This document shows positions 21,234 to 30,100 of a DNA stretch of 64,000 nucleotides, in pieces. The notes under the pieces were generated by a model, which worked only from the letters and a program-made list of their open reading frames with translations, had not been told where the DNA came from and searched no databases. Origin of the DNA: an uncultured Thiotrichaceae bacterium (GTDB lineage: Bacteria; Pseudomonadota; Gammaproteobacteria; Thiotrichales; Thiotrichaceae); contig CALAMO010000001.1 in NCBI GenBank assembly GCA_937925855.1, positions 1 to 64,000 on the forward strand, read 5' to 3'. A program made the translations under genes and the position numbers. Position 1 is the first letter of the stretch. Each line of letters opens with the position of its first letter.

Positions 21234-21644
21234 ATGCGCAAAAAATCCACTTTTACTCAATACAGCGGCGGCGACAAACCAGCGACCGCTCAGGCCAGCG
21301 ACACCGACAGCAGCGCGCCTGAGTTACCCAATGCCTATGCGTTAATTTACGCTAGCGTGCTACAAATTCCCGCGGGGCGCGTGGCGACCTATGGTGATAT
21401 TGCCGCCATGGCAGGCCTGCCCAATCATGCACGCATGGTAGGTTACGCGCTGTATAATTTGGCTAATGATAGCCCAGTGCCCTGGCAGCGGATCGTTAAT
21501 GCGCGGGGCATCTGTAGTGTCGATAAAGCACGTCCCGGACGCGGAAACGTACAGCGTGAGCTGCTGGCAGCCGAAGGCATAGCATTTAAGGCCAATGGCT
21601 GTATTGATCTGCAACGCTACCGTTATCGCTGGGACTCAGCCTAA
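21234..21644 (+). CDS. Alkyltransferase-like protein (Atl/YbaZ, MGMT family without active cysteine)
   Basis: DNA-binding protein related to O6-methylguanine methyltransferase. The MGMT DNA-binding domain is clear: VLQIPAGRVATYGDIAAMAGLPNHARMVGYAL. The position of the reactive cysteine (PCHR in methyltransferases) reads PWQR, as in Atl proteins, which bind O6-alkylguanine and hand it to nucleotide excision repair rather than repairing it. A low-complexity N-terminal tail of about 28 residues precedes the domain. The ATG at 21234 is chosen over a GTG at 21207; neither has a clear ribosome site. Confidence 0.87.
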   Translation: MRKKSTFTQYSGGDKPATAQASDTDSSAPELPNAYALIYASVLQIPAGRVATYGDIAAMAGLPNHARMVGYALYNLANDSPVPWQRIVNARGICSVDKARPGRGNVQRELLAAEGIAFKANGCIDLQRYRYRWDSA

Positions 21645-21834
21645 CGGCTCTGCTTGTGAGGTAACATTATTTCATGCGAGTGACCCACTAATGACTAACA
21701 ATATTAAGCCACCGTCATTGAAAAGTGCGGCGACATTCATATATGCTGATTTCAGCCGGGTAGAAAGCACAAGACTTTCATGCCGACGTTAGTCGTTAAT
21801 TAGAGACATGCCATAAACCTGATGAGGGAGTCAG

Positions 21835-22020
21835 ATGCTTAAAATAATTACTGTTGTTACCCTTGGACTGCTGTGCGCAGGCTGTACTTTGCCCAGCCTT
21901 TCGGATCTCCCGCAGGGCGAACCAGGTTCATTGATTGTGGTTTGTCCCGGTGGAGAAGTGATTTTGAAGCAAAACGGGAAAAACTGCTTCGACTTCATGC
22001 AAACGGAAAACGATTCTTAA
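21835..22020 (+). CDS. Small hypothetical lipoprotein
   Basis: 61-residue protein with a lipoprotein signal (MLKIITVVTLGLLCAGC, lipobox cysteine at residue 17) and a 44-residue mature part containing two further cysteines (IVVCPGG and KNCFDF). GATGAGGGAGTCAG just before the ATG is a good ribosome site. Likely attached to the outer membrane. Function unknown; I recognise no family. Confidence 0.7.
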   Translation: MLKIITVVTLGLLCAGCTLPSLSDLPQGEPGSLIVVCPGGEVILKQNGKNCFDFMQTENDS

Positions 22021-22066
22021 TCGAAACGGCACTTACACCCGCCGTGCCATAATGTCTCTTATAGGT

Positions 22067-22792
22067 TTAGGCCCGCAGCTCAGCCTGATGCGCGCTCACC
22101 AACTCAGCCATGCTGTTAAACCGGAATTGATAGGCTGGCATCGCCGCTGGAGTCATCGTCGCCCCAAAACCCTGCTGCTCATAGCGCCGATAGATATGGC
22201 AGCAGTTCAAGCCAAAGCGGTTAGCGGGTTCATGATCATGAAACATGCTTTCGGCGGTGTGTAAGATGTCGTGTTGTGCAATGCCCTGCGTGGCCAGTTT
22301 TTCCAGCATGTATTCAAAATTACGCGCCGCCGGTTTGTAGGAGCCCACGTCCTCAGCCGTATACACACCGTCAAAGGTGGTTTGTAATTTCATCTGGCTG
22401 TGCATAAAACTATCGTTGTCGGTATTCGTCAGCACCACCAGCTTGTAATGCTGCTGTAGGTAATTCAGCGCGGCGGCAGAATCAGCAAACGCAGGCCATT
22501 GTTTAACGCTCTGCCCATACGCTAAACATTCTGCCCAGTTAACGCGCACGCCCCATTGCTCGGCCAAACGCCGATACACCAGCGGCAATAAATCCTGATA
22601 GCGCATCGTCGGCGTGTACTGCTGCTGTGTGGATTCATGCAGCGCGTGCGCCTGTAGAATGTCATCGCGACTCAGGCTATGAGCGACCACACGTTCAGTC
22701 AGCGGCTTTAGCCCGGCTATCATGCCGCTTTCCCAGTCGATGAGGGTGCCGTAGACATCAAATGTGAGCACTTTGAAGTTGGATAGGCGCAT
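22067..22792 (-). CDS. HAD-superfamily hydrolase, type II haloacid dehalogenase-like
   Basis: Cytoplasmic hydrolase of the HAD subfamily IA. Motif I FDVYGTLIDWE supplies the aspartate nucleophile (about residue 10). Motif II is in VLTNTDNDSF (about 120), motif III is the Lys in SYKPAARNF (about 152), and motif IV is AESMFHDHEPANRFGL (about 178-193). The layout is that of L-2-haloacid dehalogenases and related phosphatases. The true substrate cannot be told from sequence. Monocistronic. Confidence 0.87.
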   Translation of the reverse strand: MRLSNFKVLTFDVYGTLIDWESGMIAGLKPLTERVVAHSLSRDDILQAHALHESTQQQYTPTMRYQDLLPLVYRRLAEQWGVRVNWAECLAYGQSVKQWPAFADSAAALNYLQQHYKLVVLTNTDNDSFMHSQMKLQTTFDGVYTAEDVGSYKPAARNFEYMLEKLATQGIAQHDILHTAESMFHDHEPANRFGLNCCHIYRRYEQQGFGATMTPAAMPAYQFRFNSMAELVSAHQAELRA

Positions 22793-22905
22793 GGTAAATA
22801 GTCTCTGTCAGTAGCGGTTCGGGGTAAACATGGATTATAAACGCAAGCAACGCTGCGTGACAGCGCTTCCAGCGCGCTTTTATTTGTGCGGCGCGAACTG
22901 TGCCG

Positions 22906-22989
22906 TCAGCTCAGCAATAGCAAGCCCACGTTCACCCGTCCCGGCGTAAAGCGGATAAGTTTATTCGACAAGCCCGGGATGTTCATCAT
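22906..22989 (-). pseudogene. Short ORF coupled to the dehydrogenase stop, possibly a frameshifted remnant
   Basis: On the - strand the stop of the upstream dehydrogenase lies in AGGTGATCACATGATG, so its stop codon is part of a good ribosome site for ATG ATG at 22989/22986. The frame gives 27 residues beginning MMNIPGLSNKLIR. In the +1 frame from about 22950 the sequence reads YAGTGERGLAIAELTAQF and ends APHK before a TAA, which looks more protein-like than the rest of the first frame. This could be a small gene of about 36-40 codons broken by one frameshift, or the fused ends of a deleted gene. Low certainty. Confidence 0.25.
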
Positions 22990-22993
22990 GTGA

Positions 22994-24094
22994 TCACCTG
23001 TTGTCTAGCAGCGCCAATAGTTCAGCCGTTATCGCGCGCGTGCCCATGGGCCCACCAAACTCCATTGGACGCAGCCGATTCTGTTCAAAGCCGGCCTGCA
23101 CAGCCGTCTCAATCAGCAGCGCCGCCTTAGCATAGCCCGGCATCGCCCGCTGCTCCGCCAGATAATCCAACATCAGCGCCCCAGATAAAATCGCCGCCAG
23201 TGGATTCGCCTTATCCTGCTGCATAATATCAGGGGCAGAACCATGGGCAGGCTGGAACAAGCCGTGTTCATCACCTATTTCAGCACAGGCCGCCATCCCC
23301 ATCCCGCCCACTAGCCCACCCGCTAGATCAGACAGAATGTCGCCAAACATATTTTCCGTCACCAACACATCAAAATCCCAGGGCCGCCGAATCAAATCCA
23401 ACGCCTGTGCATCAACATAGTTATAGCCAGCAGCGACCCCAGTAAACTGCGGCGCAATTTCATCAAAAATTTTACGAAAGAACGCCATCGATGCGAACAC
23501 ATTGGCTTTATCAACGCAGGTCACTAAACCGACATGGCCCCGCGCCTGCCGCTTCTGCGCCAGCCGAAAAGCAAAGCGGTGTAGCTTCTCCGTGGTCGCA
23601 CGGGTAATCCGCAGCGTATCGCGCACCTCCGTATCACCGCGAATATCGCTGCGCCCGTGCACCGCCGCCGAATAAAATAAGCCTTCCGTCGATTCCCGCA
23701 GGATCACAAAATCAATGGCTGCCGCGCGTGGGTCGGCCAGTTTTTGGGGAATGGACGGATAGGCTTTCACCGGACGCACCCCGGCATAAAGCTCCAATTG
23801 GTCACGGAGCCGAAGATGCGGTGAAATCTCAGTGCCATCGTCATGCCGAATGGCAGGTAACCCAATCGCCCCCAGAAAAATTGCATCCGCCTGGGCAGCA
23901 CGCGCCTCGCCGTCAGGCTCAATATCGCGCCCAGTCGCGGCATAATAAGCCGCCCCAGCAGTGATCTCCTCATAGCTGAGTTTCGACAAACCGCAGCGTT
24001 TAACGGCGGCATCAACCACGCTAAGCGCAGCAGCGGTCACCTCGTGTCCGATACCGTCGCCACGAATAAGGGCAATCTGCAAACGATGATTCAT
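22994..24094 (-). CDS. Isocitrate/isopropylmalate dehydrogenase family protein
   Basis: NAD(P)-dependent beta-decarboxylating 2-hydroxyacid dehydrogenase. Visible are IALIRGDGIGHEV, the substrate-loop arginines in LRLRDQLELYAGVRPV, the catalytic Tyr region RESTEGLFYSA, the catalytic Lys in TCVDKANVF, the metal aspartates in VTENMFGDILSDLAGGLVG and the cofactor loop AHGSAPDI. The ATG at 24094 has AGGA 8 nt upstream; an upstream in-frame start at 24127 adds 11 unlike residues. 366 aa. No leuA, leuC or leuD is nearby, and the sequence could equally be a tartrate/D-malate or 3-isopropylmalate dehydrogenase, so I give no symbol. Confidence 0.88.
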   Translation of the reverse strand: MNHRLQIALIRGDGIGHEVTAAALSVVDAAVKRCGLSKLSYEEITAGAAYYAATGRDIEPDGEARAAQADAIFLGAIGLPAIRHDDGTEISPHLRLRDQLELYAGVRPVKAYPSIPQKLADPRAAAIDFVILRESTEGLFYSAAVHGRSDIRGDTEVRDTLRITRATTEKLHRFAFRLAQKRQARGHVGLVTCVDKANVFASMAFFRKIFDEIAPQFTGVAAGYNYVDAQALDLIRRPWDFDVLVTENMFGDILSDLAGGLVGGMGMAACAEIGDEHGLFQPAHGSAPDIMQQDKANPLAAILSGALMLDYLAEQRAMPGYAKAALLIETAVQAGFEQNRLRPMEFGGPMGTRAITAELLALLDNR

Positions 24095-24187
24095 ATTAAA
24101 TCCTGTGGGGAAAACTGTTAAACTCACTCAAACTGATAAACTCATACAAAATATACTCTCTCATCAGCATACAAGCCTCAGGGTGTT

Positions 24188-25735
24188 ATGAAAATAGCTA
24201 AAAAACTACGCTGGGTCATGGCTGGAGGCCTTTTTCTAGCCACACTGCTCTTCCTCCTATTCCTGATCTTTGCCACCCAAAGCTTTCTCAACCTATGGGA
24301 TCGGCTCCAGCAGGCACCGGACTGGCTATTCTATAGTTATATGGGATTGATTGGGCTGATTGCAGCCGCCAGTTTCTACCTCATCTATCGTCTATTATAT
24401 GGCGGGCGACAGGCAGAACAGCGGCACCAAAATCCGATGAATGAAGCACAGCTACGCGCTGAAATTGATCAGTCCGCTGACTCAGGCTTAAACACGCAAC
24501 CGCTGCAAGACGAACTGGCACAGCTCCAACAGCGCAAGGCCAGCGGCCAGATTAATATTGCGTTTTTTGGTGAAATCAGCACCGGCAAGTCCTCCATCAT
24601 TCGGGCGCTGCTGCCAGCAAGCGGCATTGAACCCAGCCTGCGTGGCGGTTCGACGCGGGCGATCCGCGAATACGCTTGGCACACCGCAGCGGGAGACCGC
24701 CTACTGCTAACAGATTTGCCGGGGCGCAATGAAGCCGCAGGCGAGCTGGATGCGCAGGTGCTTGCTGAGGCCGTGCGGGCGCAGATTGTGGTTTATGTGA
24801 TCGAGTCAGATTTTAATCGTACGCAATATGAAGACGTCACCCAACTGCGCGCGCTAGGTAAGCCACTGATCCTCGCCTTTAATAAGAGCGACCAGTACAA
24901 CGCGGCAGAACAGGCCACCTTAAAAGCACGAATCACAGAACGCTTTCCTGTGACTGCACAGACTGCCCAGCCAACAGCGGCGCAGGCGCTCAGCCCGCTA
25001 CAGGTCGTCTTTATTCAATCCGGGGGGACAGAAGAGGTCATCCGGGTGTACCCCGACGGGCGCGAAGACACCGTGATCCGGCCACGCCGGGCCGATGTCA
25101 GCGCGCTCACGCAGCAGATACAGCAGGAGATCGACGGCCATATCGAATGGCTGGAACAGCTGCGCGATGCCAGCGTATTCACGCTGGTCAAACAAAAACT
25201 CGATCAGTCACGCATAGAATTTCGCCAGCAGCAGGCCACAAGTATCGTACGCACCGCCACCCGCAATGCTATTTTTGGTTCAATGGCGGCGTTAAGCCCC
25301 GGCACCGACATTGTGATTCAGGGCGTCATCGGCACAAAGATGGTTAAAGACCTGTGTCGGCTATACGACTGCCCGGTGAGTCAGATTGATATCGATCGCT
25401 TTCTTGATTTCAGCCAGGGCCAGCTCAAAAAGAGCATACCCCTCGTGCTGGCGGTGGCCGGTAATGGCATGAAGGCGTTCCCAGGCATCGGTACGGTGGC
25501 GGGGGGACTGGTGCATGCTGTGGCGTATGGGCTTATTTTTGATGCGCTGGGCAGCGCTATCACAGAGACACTGGAGCGACGGGGTGCGTTTAAAGCCGCC
25601 CCCACTGCGGTCACATTTAGGGAGATGCTGAGTGGAAATCTGGAAGAACGTACAAAAACATTTGCCCGCTTGGTGGTCGACCAATACCGACACAGCGACC
25701 GCACCGCCTCAGCAAGCAGCCCAAAGCAGTCCTGA
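24188..25735 (+). CDS. Membrane GTPase with C-terminal DUF697 domain (first of pair)
   Basis: P-loop GTPase with two N-terminal membrane segments (about residues 9-35 and 48-68). G1 is GEISTGKSS (about 126), G3 is TDLPGRNE (about 178) and G4 is NKSD (about 237). A hydrophobic DUF697-like domain (about 360-480) closes the protein, with FGSMAALSPGTDIVIQGVIG and FPGIGTVAGGLVHAVAYGL. Domain order resembles Era/dynamin-like membrane GTPases. It is followed by a paralogue that overlaps its last 104 bases. Function unknown; membrane remodelling or a stress role would be conjecture. Confidence 0.8.
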   Translation: MKIAKKLRWVMAGGLFLATLLFLLFLIFATQSFLNLWDRLQQAPDWLFYSYMGLIGLIAAASFYLIYRLLYGGRQAEQRHQNPMNEAQLRAEIDQSADSGLNTQPLQDELAQLQQRKASGQINIAFFGEISTGKSSIIRALLPASGIEPSLRGGSTRAIREYAWHTAAGDRLLLTDLPGRNEAAGELDAQVLAEAVRAQIVVYVIESDFNRTQYEDVTQLRALGKPLILAFNKSDQYNAAEQATLKARITERFPVTAQTAQPTAAQALSPLQVVFIQSGGTEEVIRVYPDGREDTVIRPRRADVSALTQQIQQEIDGHIEWLEQLRDASVFTLVKQKLDQSRIEFRQQQATSIVRTATRNAIFGSMAALSPGTDIVIQGVIGTKMVKDLCRLYDCPVSQIDIDRFLDFSQGQLKKSIPLVLAVAGNGMKAFPGIGTVAGGLVHAVAYGLIFDALGSAITETLERRGAFKAAPTAVTFREMLSGNLEERTKTFARLVVDQYRHSDRTASASSPKQS

Positions 25736-27044
25736 CCCAGGGCCAAATAGCCAAACGCGCGGCGAATCACACCTTCAGCTGGCAACAGACAGCCTGCGGC
25801 AGCTGCTGCAAGACAGCCGCATTCCCGACCCGGTGCGCCATGTGCTCAGCGATGATTATTCACAGGTGCAGCGCATGTTGGACAAGCTGGAACACGGCCA
25901 TATCCACATCGCTGTCTTTGGCCGGGTCAGCGTCGGCAAGTCATCGCTGCTGAATGCGTTATTGGGGAAGACGGCGTTCAGCGTGAGCGTGCTGCACGGT
26001 GAAACTAAGCACAGCCACATCGAAAACTGGGAAGAATACGCGGACAGCGGCTTGTTTCTGATTGATACCCCCGGCATTAATGAAGTGGACGGCACGGCGC
26101 GCGAAACGTTGGCGCATGAGGTGGCAGAGCGGGCTGATTTAATCCTGTTTGTGGTCGATAGCGACCTGACCGACGTGGAATTTAAAGCGCTGCAAACCGT
26201 CGCAGCGGGCCATCGCCCTACCCTATTAGTAGTCAATAAAGCAGATCGCTACACCGAAACTGAACAGCGCGAACTGCGCGCCGTGCTGCGCACGCGCACC
26301 CAGGGCCTCATAACGCCAGAAAACATCGTATTCACCAGCGCACAAGCGAGCCAACAGACGGTGATTAGAGTCGATGAACACGGTAATGAAACCGAAAGCG
26401 TGCGCAGTCGGCCCGTCGCTATCCTCAACCTCAAAACGCGGCTATGGGACATTCTGGAGGCGGAAGGTAAAACCCTGGCAGCGCTCAATGCCTCGCTGTT
26501 CGCGGGTAATTTAAGCAACGAAATCGGCAAGCGGGTGCTAGAAGTCAAACGCGAACTGGGCGCGAAAACCATTCGTCTGTACTGCATCGCTAAAGGCGTG
26601 GCCGTCGCCCTTAATCCAATACCGGTGGCTGATCTGGTCGCAGCGGCGGCGATTGATGCTGGCATGGTGGTGCACCTGTCGCGGCTCTATGGCCTGCCCA
26701 TGTCAAAAAGTGAAGCCGGTGAATTAATCAGCACAATTGTCGGTCAAATGATTGTCCTGATTGGCGTGACCTGGGCGATTAATCTCGCCTCCTCTGCGCT
26801 CAAACTCGGTACTGGGGGCTTATCTACCGTGCTGACCGCGACCACACAGGGCGCGATTGCTTGGTACAGCACGCTGGTCGTGGGCCGGGTCGCTGAAAAA
26901 TGGTTGGCGAACGGTAAATCCTGGGGTGAAGCCGGACCCAAACTGACGGTGCAACAAATCTTGGACTCACTCGATCGTGATTCAGTCGTGGCTGAGGCCC
27001 GCAATGAGATTCTCAGTTATATGCGGAAGACGATTAAGAGTTGA
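25632..27044 (+). CDS. GTPase with C-terminal DUF697 domain (second of pair, overlapping)
   Basis: Paralogue of the preceding gene but without the N-terminal membrane hairpin. G1 is GRVSVGKSS (about residue 96), G3 is DTPGINE (about 144), G4 is NKAD (about 199). The C-terminal third is hydrophobic and DUF697-like (PIPVADLVAAAAIDAGMVVH, then two long apolar stretches). The start is a GTG at 25632 with GGGAG 8 nt upstream, so the first 34 codons are read in the +1 frame relative to the end of the first GTPase. This N-terminal part is Pro/Gln/Ser-rich and unlike a folded domain. Tight overlap suggests coupled synthesis of two partners. Confidence 0.8.
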   Translation: MEIWKNVQKHLPAWWSTNTDTATAPPQQAAQSSPDPGPNSQTRGESHLQLATDSLRQLLQDSRIPDPVRHVLSDDYSQVQRMLDKLEHGHIHIAVFGRVSVGKSSLLNALLGKTAFSVSVLHGETKHSHIENWEEYADSGLFLIDTPGINEVDGTARETLAHEVAERADLILFVVDSDLTDVEFKALQTVAAGHRPTLLVVNKADRYTETEQRELRAVLRTRTQGLITPENIVFTSAQASQQTVIRVDEHGNETESVRSRPVAILNLKTRLWDILEAEGKTLAALNASLFAGNLSNEIGKRVLEVKRELGAKTIRLYCIAKGVAVALNPIPVADLVAAAAIDAGMVVHLSRLYGLPMSKSEAGELISTIVGQMIVLIGVTWAINLASSALKLGTGGLSTVLTATTQGAIAWYSTLVVGRVAEKWLANGKSWGEAGPKLTVQQILDSLDRDSVVAEARNEILSYMRKTIKS

Positions 27045-27131
27045 GCCGCTTTATTCGTTAAGCGGGTTATGAAAATCTTCATAGTGACAGTACAATTCTC
27101 AGTTTTTCGAGAGGATCAAGCATGTCGTTAA

Positions 27132-30100
27132 CTAACTCCCCACCCAAACCCGCGCATTCCGAAACAGGCGCAACCAAGGCCCATCCTCACCCCAGCCATC
27201 AGGCCGCCACGAGTGCAACACACTCCGAAACAAGCGCTCGGGATGCGGCATCATAATCGTAAAGCGCCCATCCGTATTACACAGCCCGGTCACCCCCAAC
27301 GGCGAACCATTCGGGTTCTGCGGGTAATGCTCCGTCGCCTGTCCATAGTTATCAACATAACGCAGCGCCACCAACCCATCATCCAGCACCGCCTGCGCCG
27401 AGGTGCCGCTAAACACTGCCCGCCCCTCACCATGCGCCACCGCAATCGGCAGCATCGAACCCGCCATCCCACGCATAAACAGCGACGGCGATTCCACCAC
27501 CTCAACCGCCGCATAACGCGCTTCAAACTGCTCCGATTGGTTACGGTAGAACTCGGGCCAATGCGATGCACCCGGAATCATCTCCCGCAGCTGCGATAGC
27601 ATCTGGCAGCCATTACACACCCCCAGCCCAAAGGTGTCTTCCCGCGCAAAAAACGCCGCAAACTCATCACTCGCCCGCGCATTCAACAGAATCGTCTTCG
27701 CCCAGCCGCCACCCGCGCCCAATACATCGCCATAAGAGAAGCCACCACAGGCCACCAGACCCTGAAAATCCGCCAGCGACACCCGCCCGGCAATAATATC
27801 AGTCATATGGACATCAACCGCCCGGAACCCGGCCCGGTCAAACGCCGCCGCCATTTCTATTTGGCCGTTGACGCCTTGTTCGCGCAGGACGGCTACGGAT
27901 GGGCGTATGTCCCCTGAATCATGCGAGGAGACACGCCGTTTACTGGTATCTGTAGTGCGAAGCGAGGTAAAACTCCCTCCCTTGATAAGGGGAGGGCTGG
28001 GGAGGGGTTCATCTTTGCTTGCATCTTTAGCCCCACTCCCTTGGGGAGAGGGATTGGGCTGAGGGGTTTTAAGGTCTTCAGCCGGATCAAACGTCAATCG
28101 CACCGGCAACCCAGGATCCCTCACATCATCCAGTAAAGAAAACTCCTGCGCCGCACAATCCGCATTGTCCCGCAAAGCCTGCATCCGGTAACTGGTCTCA
28201 CTCCAGGTCTTCTGCAACGCAACCCGCGTCGCCCGATACACCTCATTGGCCCCGTTATGAATCACCAGTTCATCGCTCAGATTCAGTCCACCAACCCTAT
28301 GCGTACAGCCGCCCAGCCCAGCCTGATCAAAGGCCAGCAGCACCGTCGCCAAATGCTCACGCCGCACCTGAATTACCGCGCCCAGCTCCTCGGTAAACAG
28401 TGCCGCCAGCGCCGCTTCCGCCTCATCGCTATCACTTAGCGCACCGATCTGCAGATTCACCCCGCAGTGCCCGGCAAACGCCATTTCTGCCACCGTCGCC
28501 AGCAAACCGCCGTCAGAACGGTCATGGTAAGCCAGCAACACGCCCTGCTGTTGCAAGGCCTGAATCGTATCGAAGAACCCGCGCAATAAAGCCGGATCAT
28601 CCACATCCGGTGTCTCATTGCCCAACTGCGCATACACCTGCGTCAGCGCCGAAGCCGCCAACCGGTTCTTACCCTGCCCCAGATCCACCAGAATCAAATC
28701 GGTCTCGCCCTGATCGGTACGCAACTGCGGCGTTAAGGTGTGGCGCACATCCGCCACCGGCGCAAACGCCGACACAATCAGCGACAGCGGAGCCGCCATC
28801 GTGCGTTCTGCGTCGCCGTCCTGCCATACCGTTTTCATCGACAGCGAATCCTTACCCACCGGAATCGCCAGACCTAGCGCCGGGCAAATTTCCTCGCCCA
28901 CCGCCCGCACCGTGTCATACAGCGCCGCATCCTCGCCTGGATACCCCGCCGCCGCCATCCAATTCGCCGACAGTCGAATATCTTCAATGCGCGCAATATC
29001 CGCCGCCGCCACATTAGTCAGCGCCTCACCAATCGCCATCCGCCCGGACGCTGCCGGATTCACCAGCGCCAGCGGGGTGCGCTCACCCATCGCCATCGCC
29101 TCACCAAAATAGGTGGTGAAATCACTCGCCGTCACCGCCACATCCGCCACCGGCACCTGCCACGGCCCCACCATCTGATCGCGCGTTACCATACCGGTAA
29201 TCGAACGGTCACCAATGGTAATCAGGAAAGCCTTCGATGCTACCGTCGGCAGGCTCAACACCCGCGCCACCGCCTCAGCCAAATTAATATCACCCAGCTC
29301 CAACCCCGGCTGTGCAAACTTACGATGCGCCACATCCCGCGTCATCTTCGGCGGCTTACCCAACAACACATTCATCGGCATATCCACCGGCTTATTGTCG
29401 AAGTGCGAATCCGCCACTACTAAATGCGGGTCTTCCGTCGCCTCACCCACAACCGCATACACCGCCCGCTCGCGTTCACATAACGCCCGGAAATCCGCCA
29501 GCCGCTCTGCCGCAATCGCCAGCACATAACGCTCCTGCGCCTCATTACACCAAATCGCCATTGGTGCCATGCCCGGCTCATCATTCGGCACAGCACGCAG
29601 CTCAAACTTCCCACCGCGCCCGGCGTCATTAATGATCTCTGGGATGGCATTAGAAATACCGCCCGCACCGACATCGTGAATCGACAAAATCGGACTGGCG
29701 TCGCCCAGCGCCACACAGCGATCAATCACTTCCTGACAGCGGCGTTCCATCTCCGGATTGCCACGCTGTACTGAAGCAAAATCCAGTGACTCCGAGCTAG
29801 TGCCAGAGGCCATTGAAGACGCGGCACCGCCGCCGAGGCCAATCAACATCGCTGGCCCACCCAGCACTACAATCGGCGTGCCTTCCGGCAATGCCTGCTT
29901 CTCAACATTACCCTCACGGATATTACCGACACCGCCCGCAACCATAATTGGCTTGTGGTAGCCGCGTAACTCTGTGCCGTTAGCGGCGGGAATCTGCTGT
30001 TCAAAAGTCCGGAAATAACCCGTCAGATTCGGACGCCCAAATTCATTATTAAATGCCGCCGCCCCAATCGGCCCCTCCAGCATAATATCCAGCGCGGAGA

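Noticed and set aside
28400-29017. 205-codon open frame antisense to purL
   Set aside because: Proline- and arginine-rich shadow of a gene with biased third positions; purL itself is unmistakable over the same bases.
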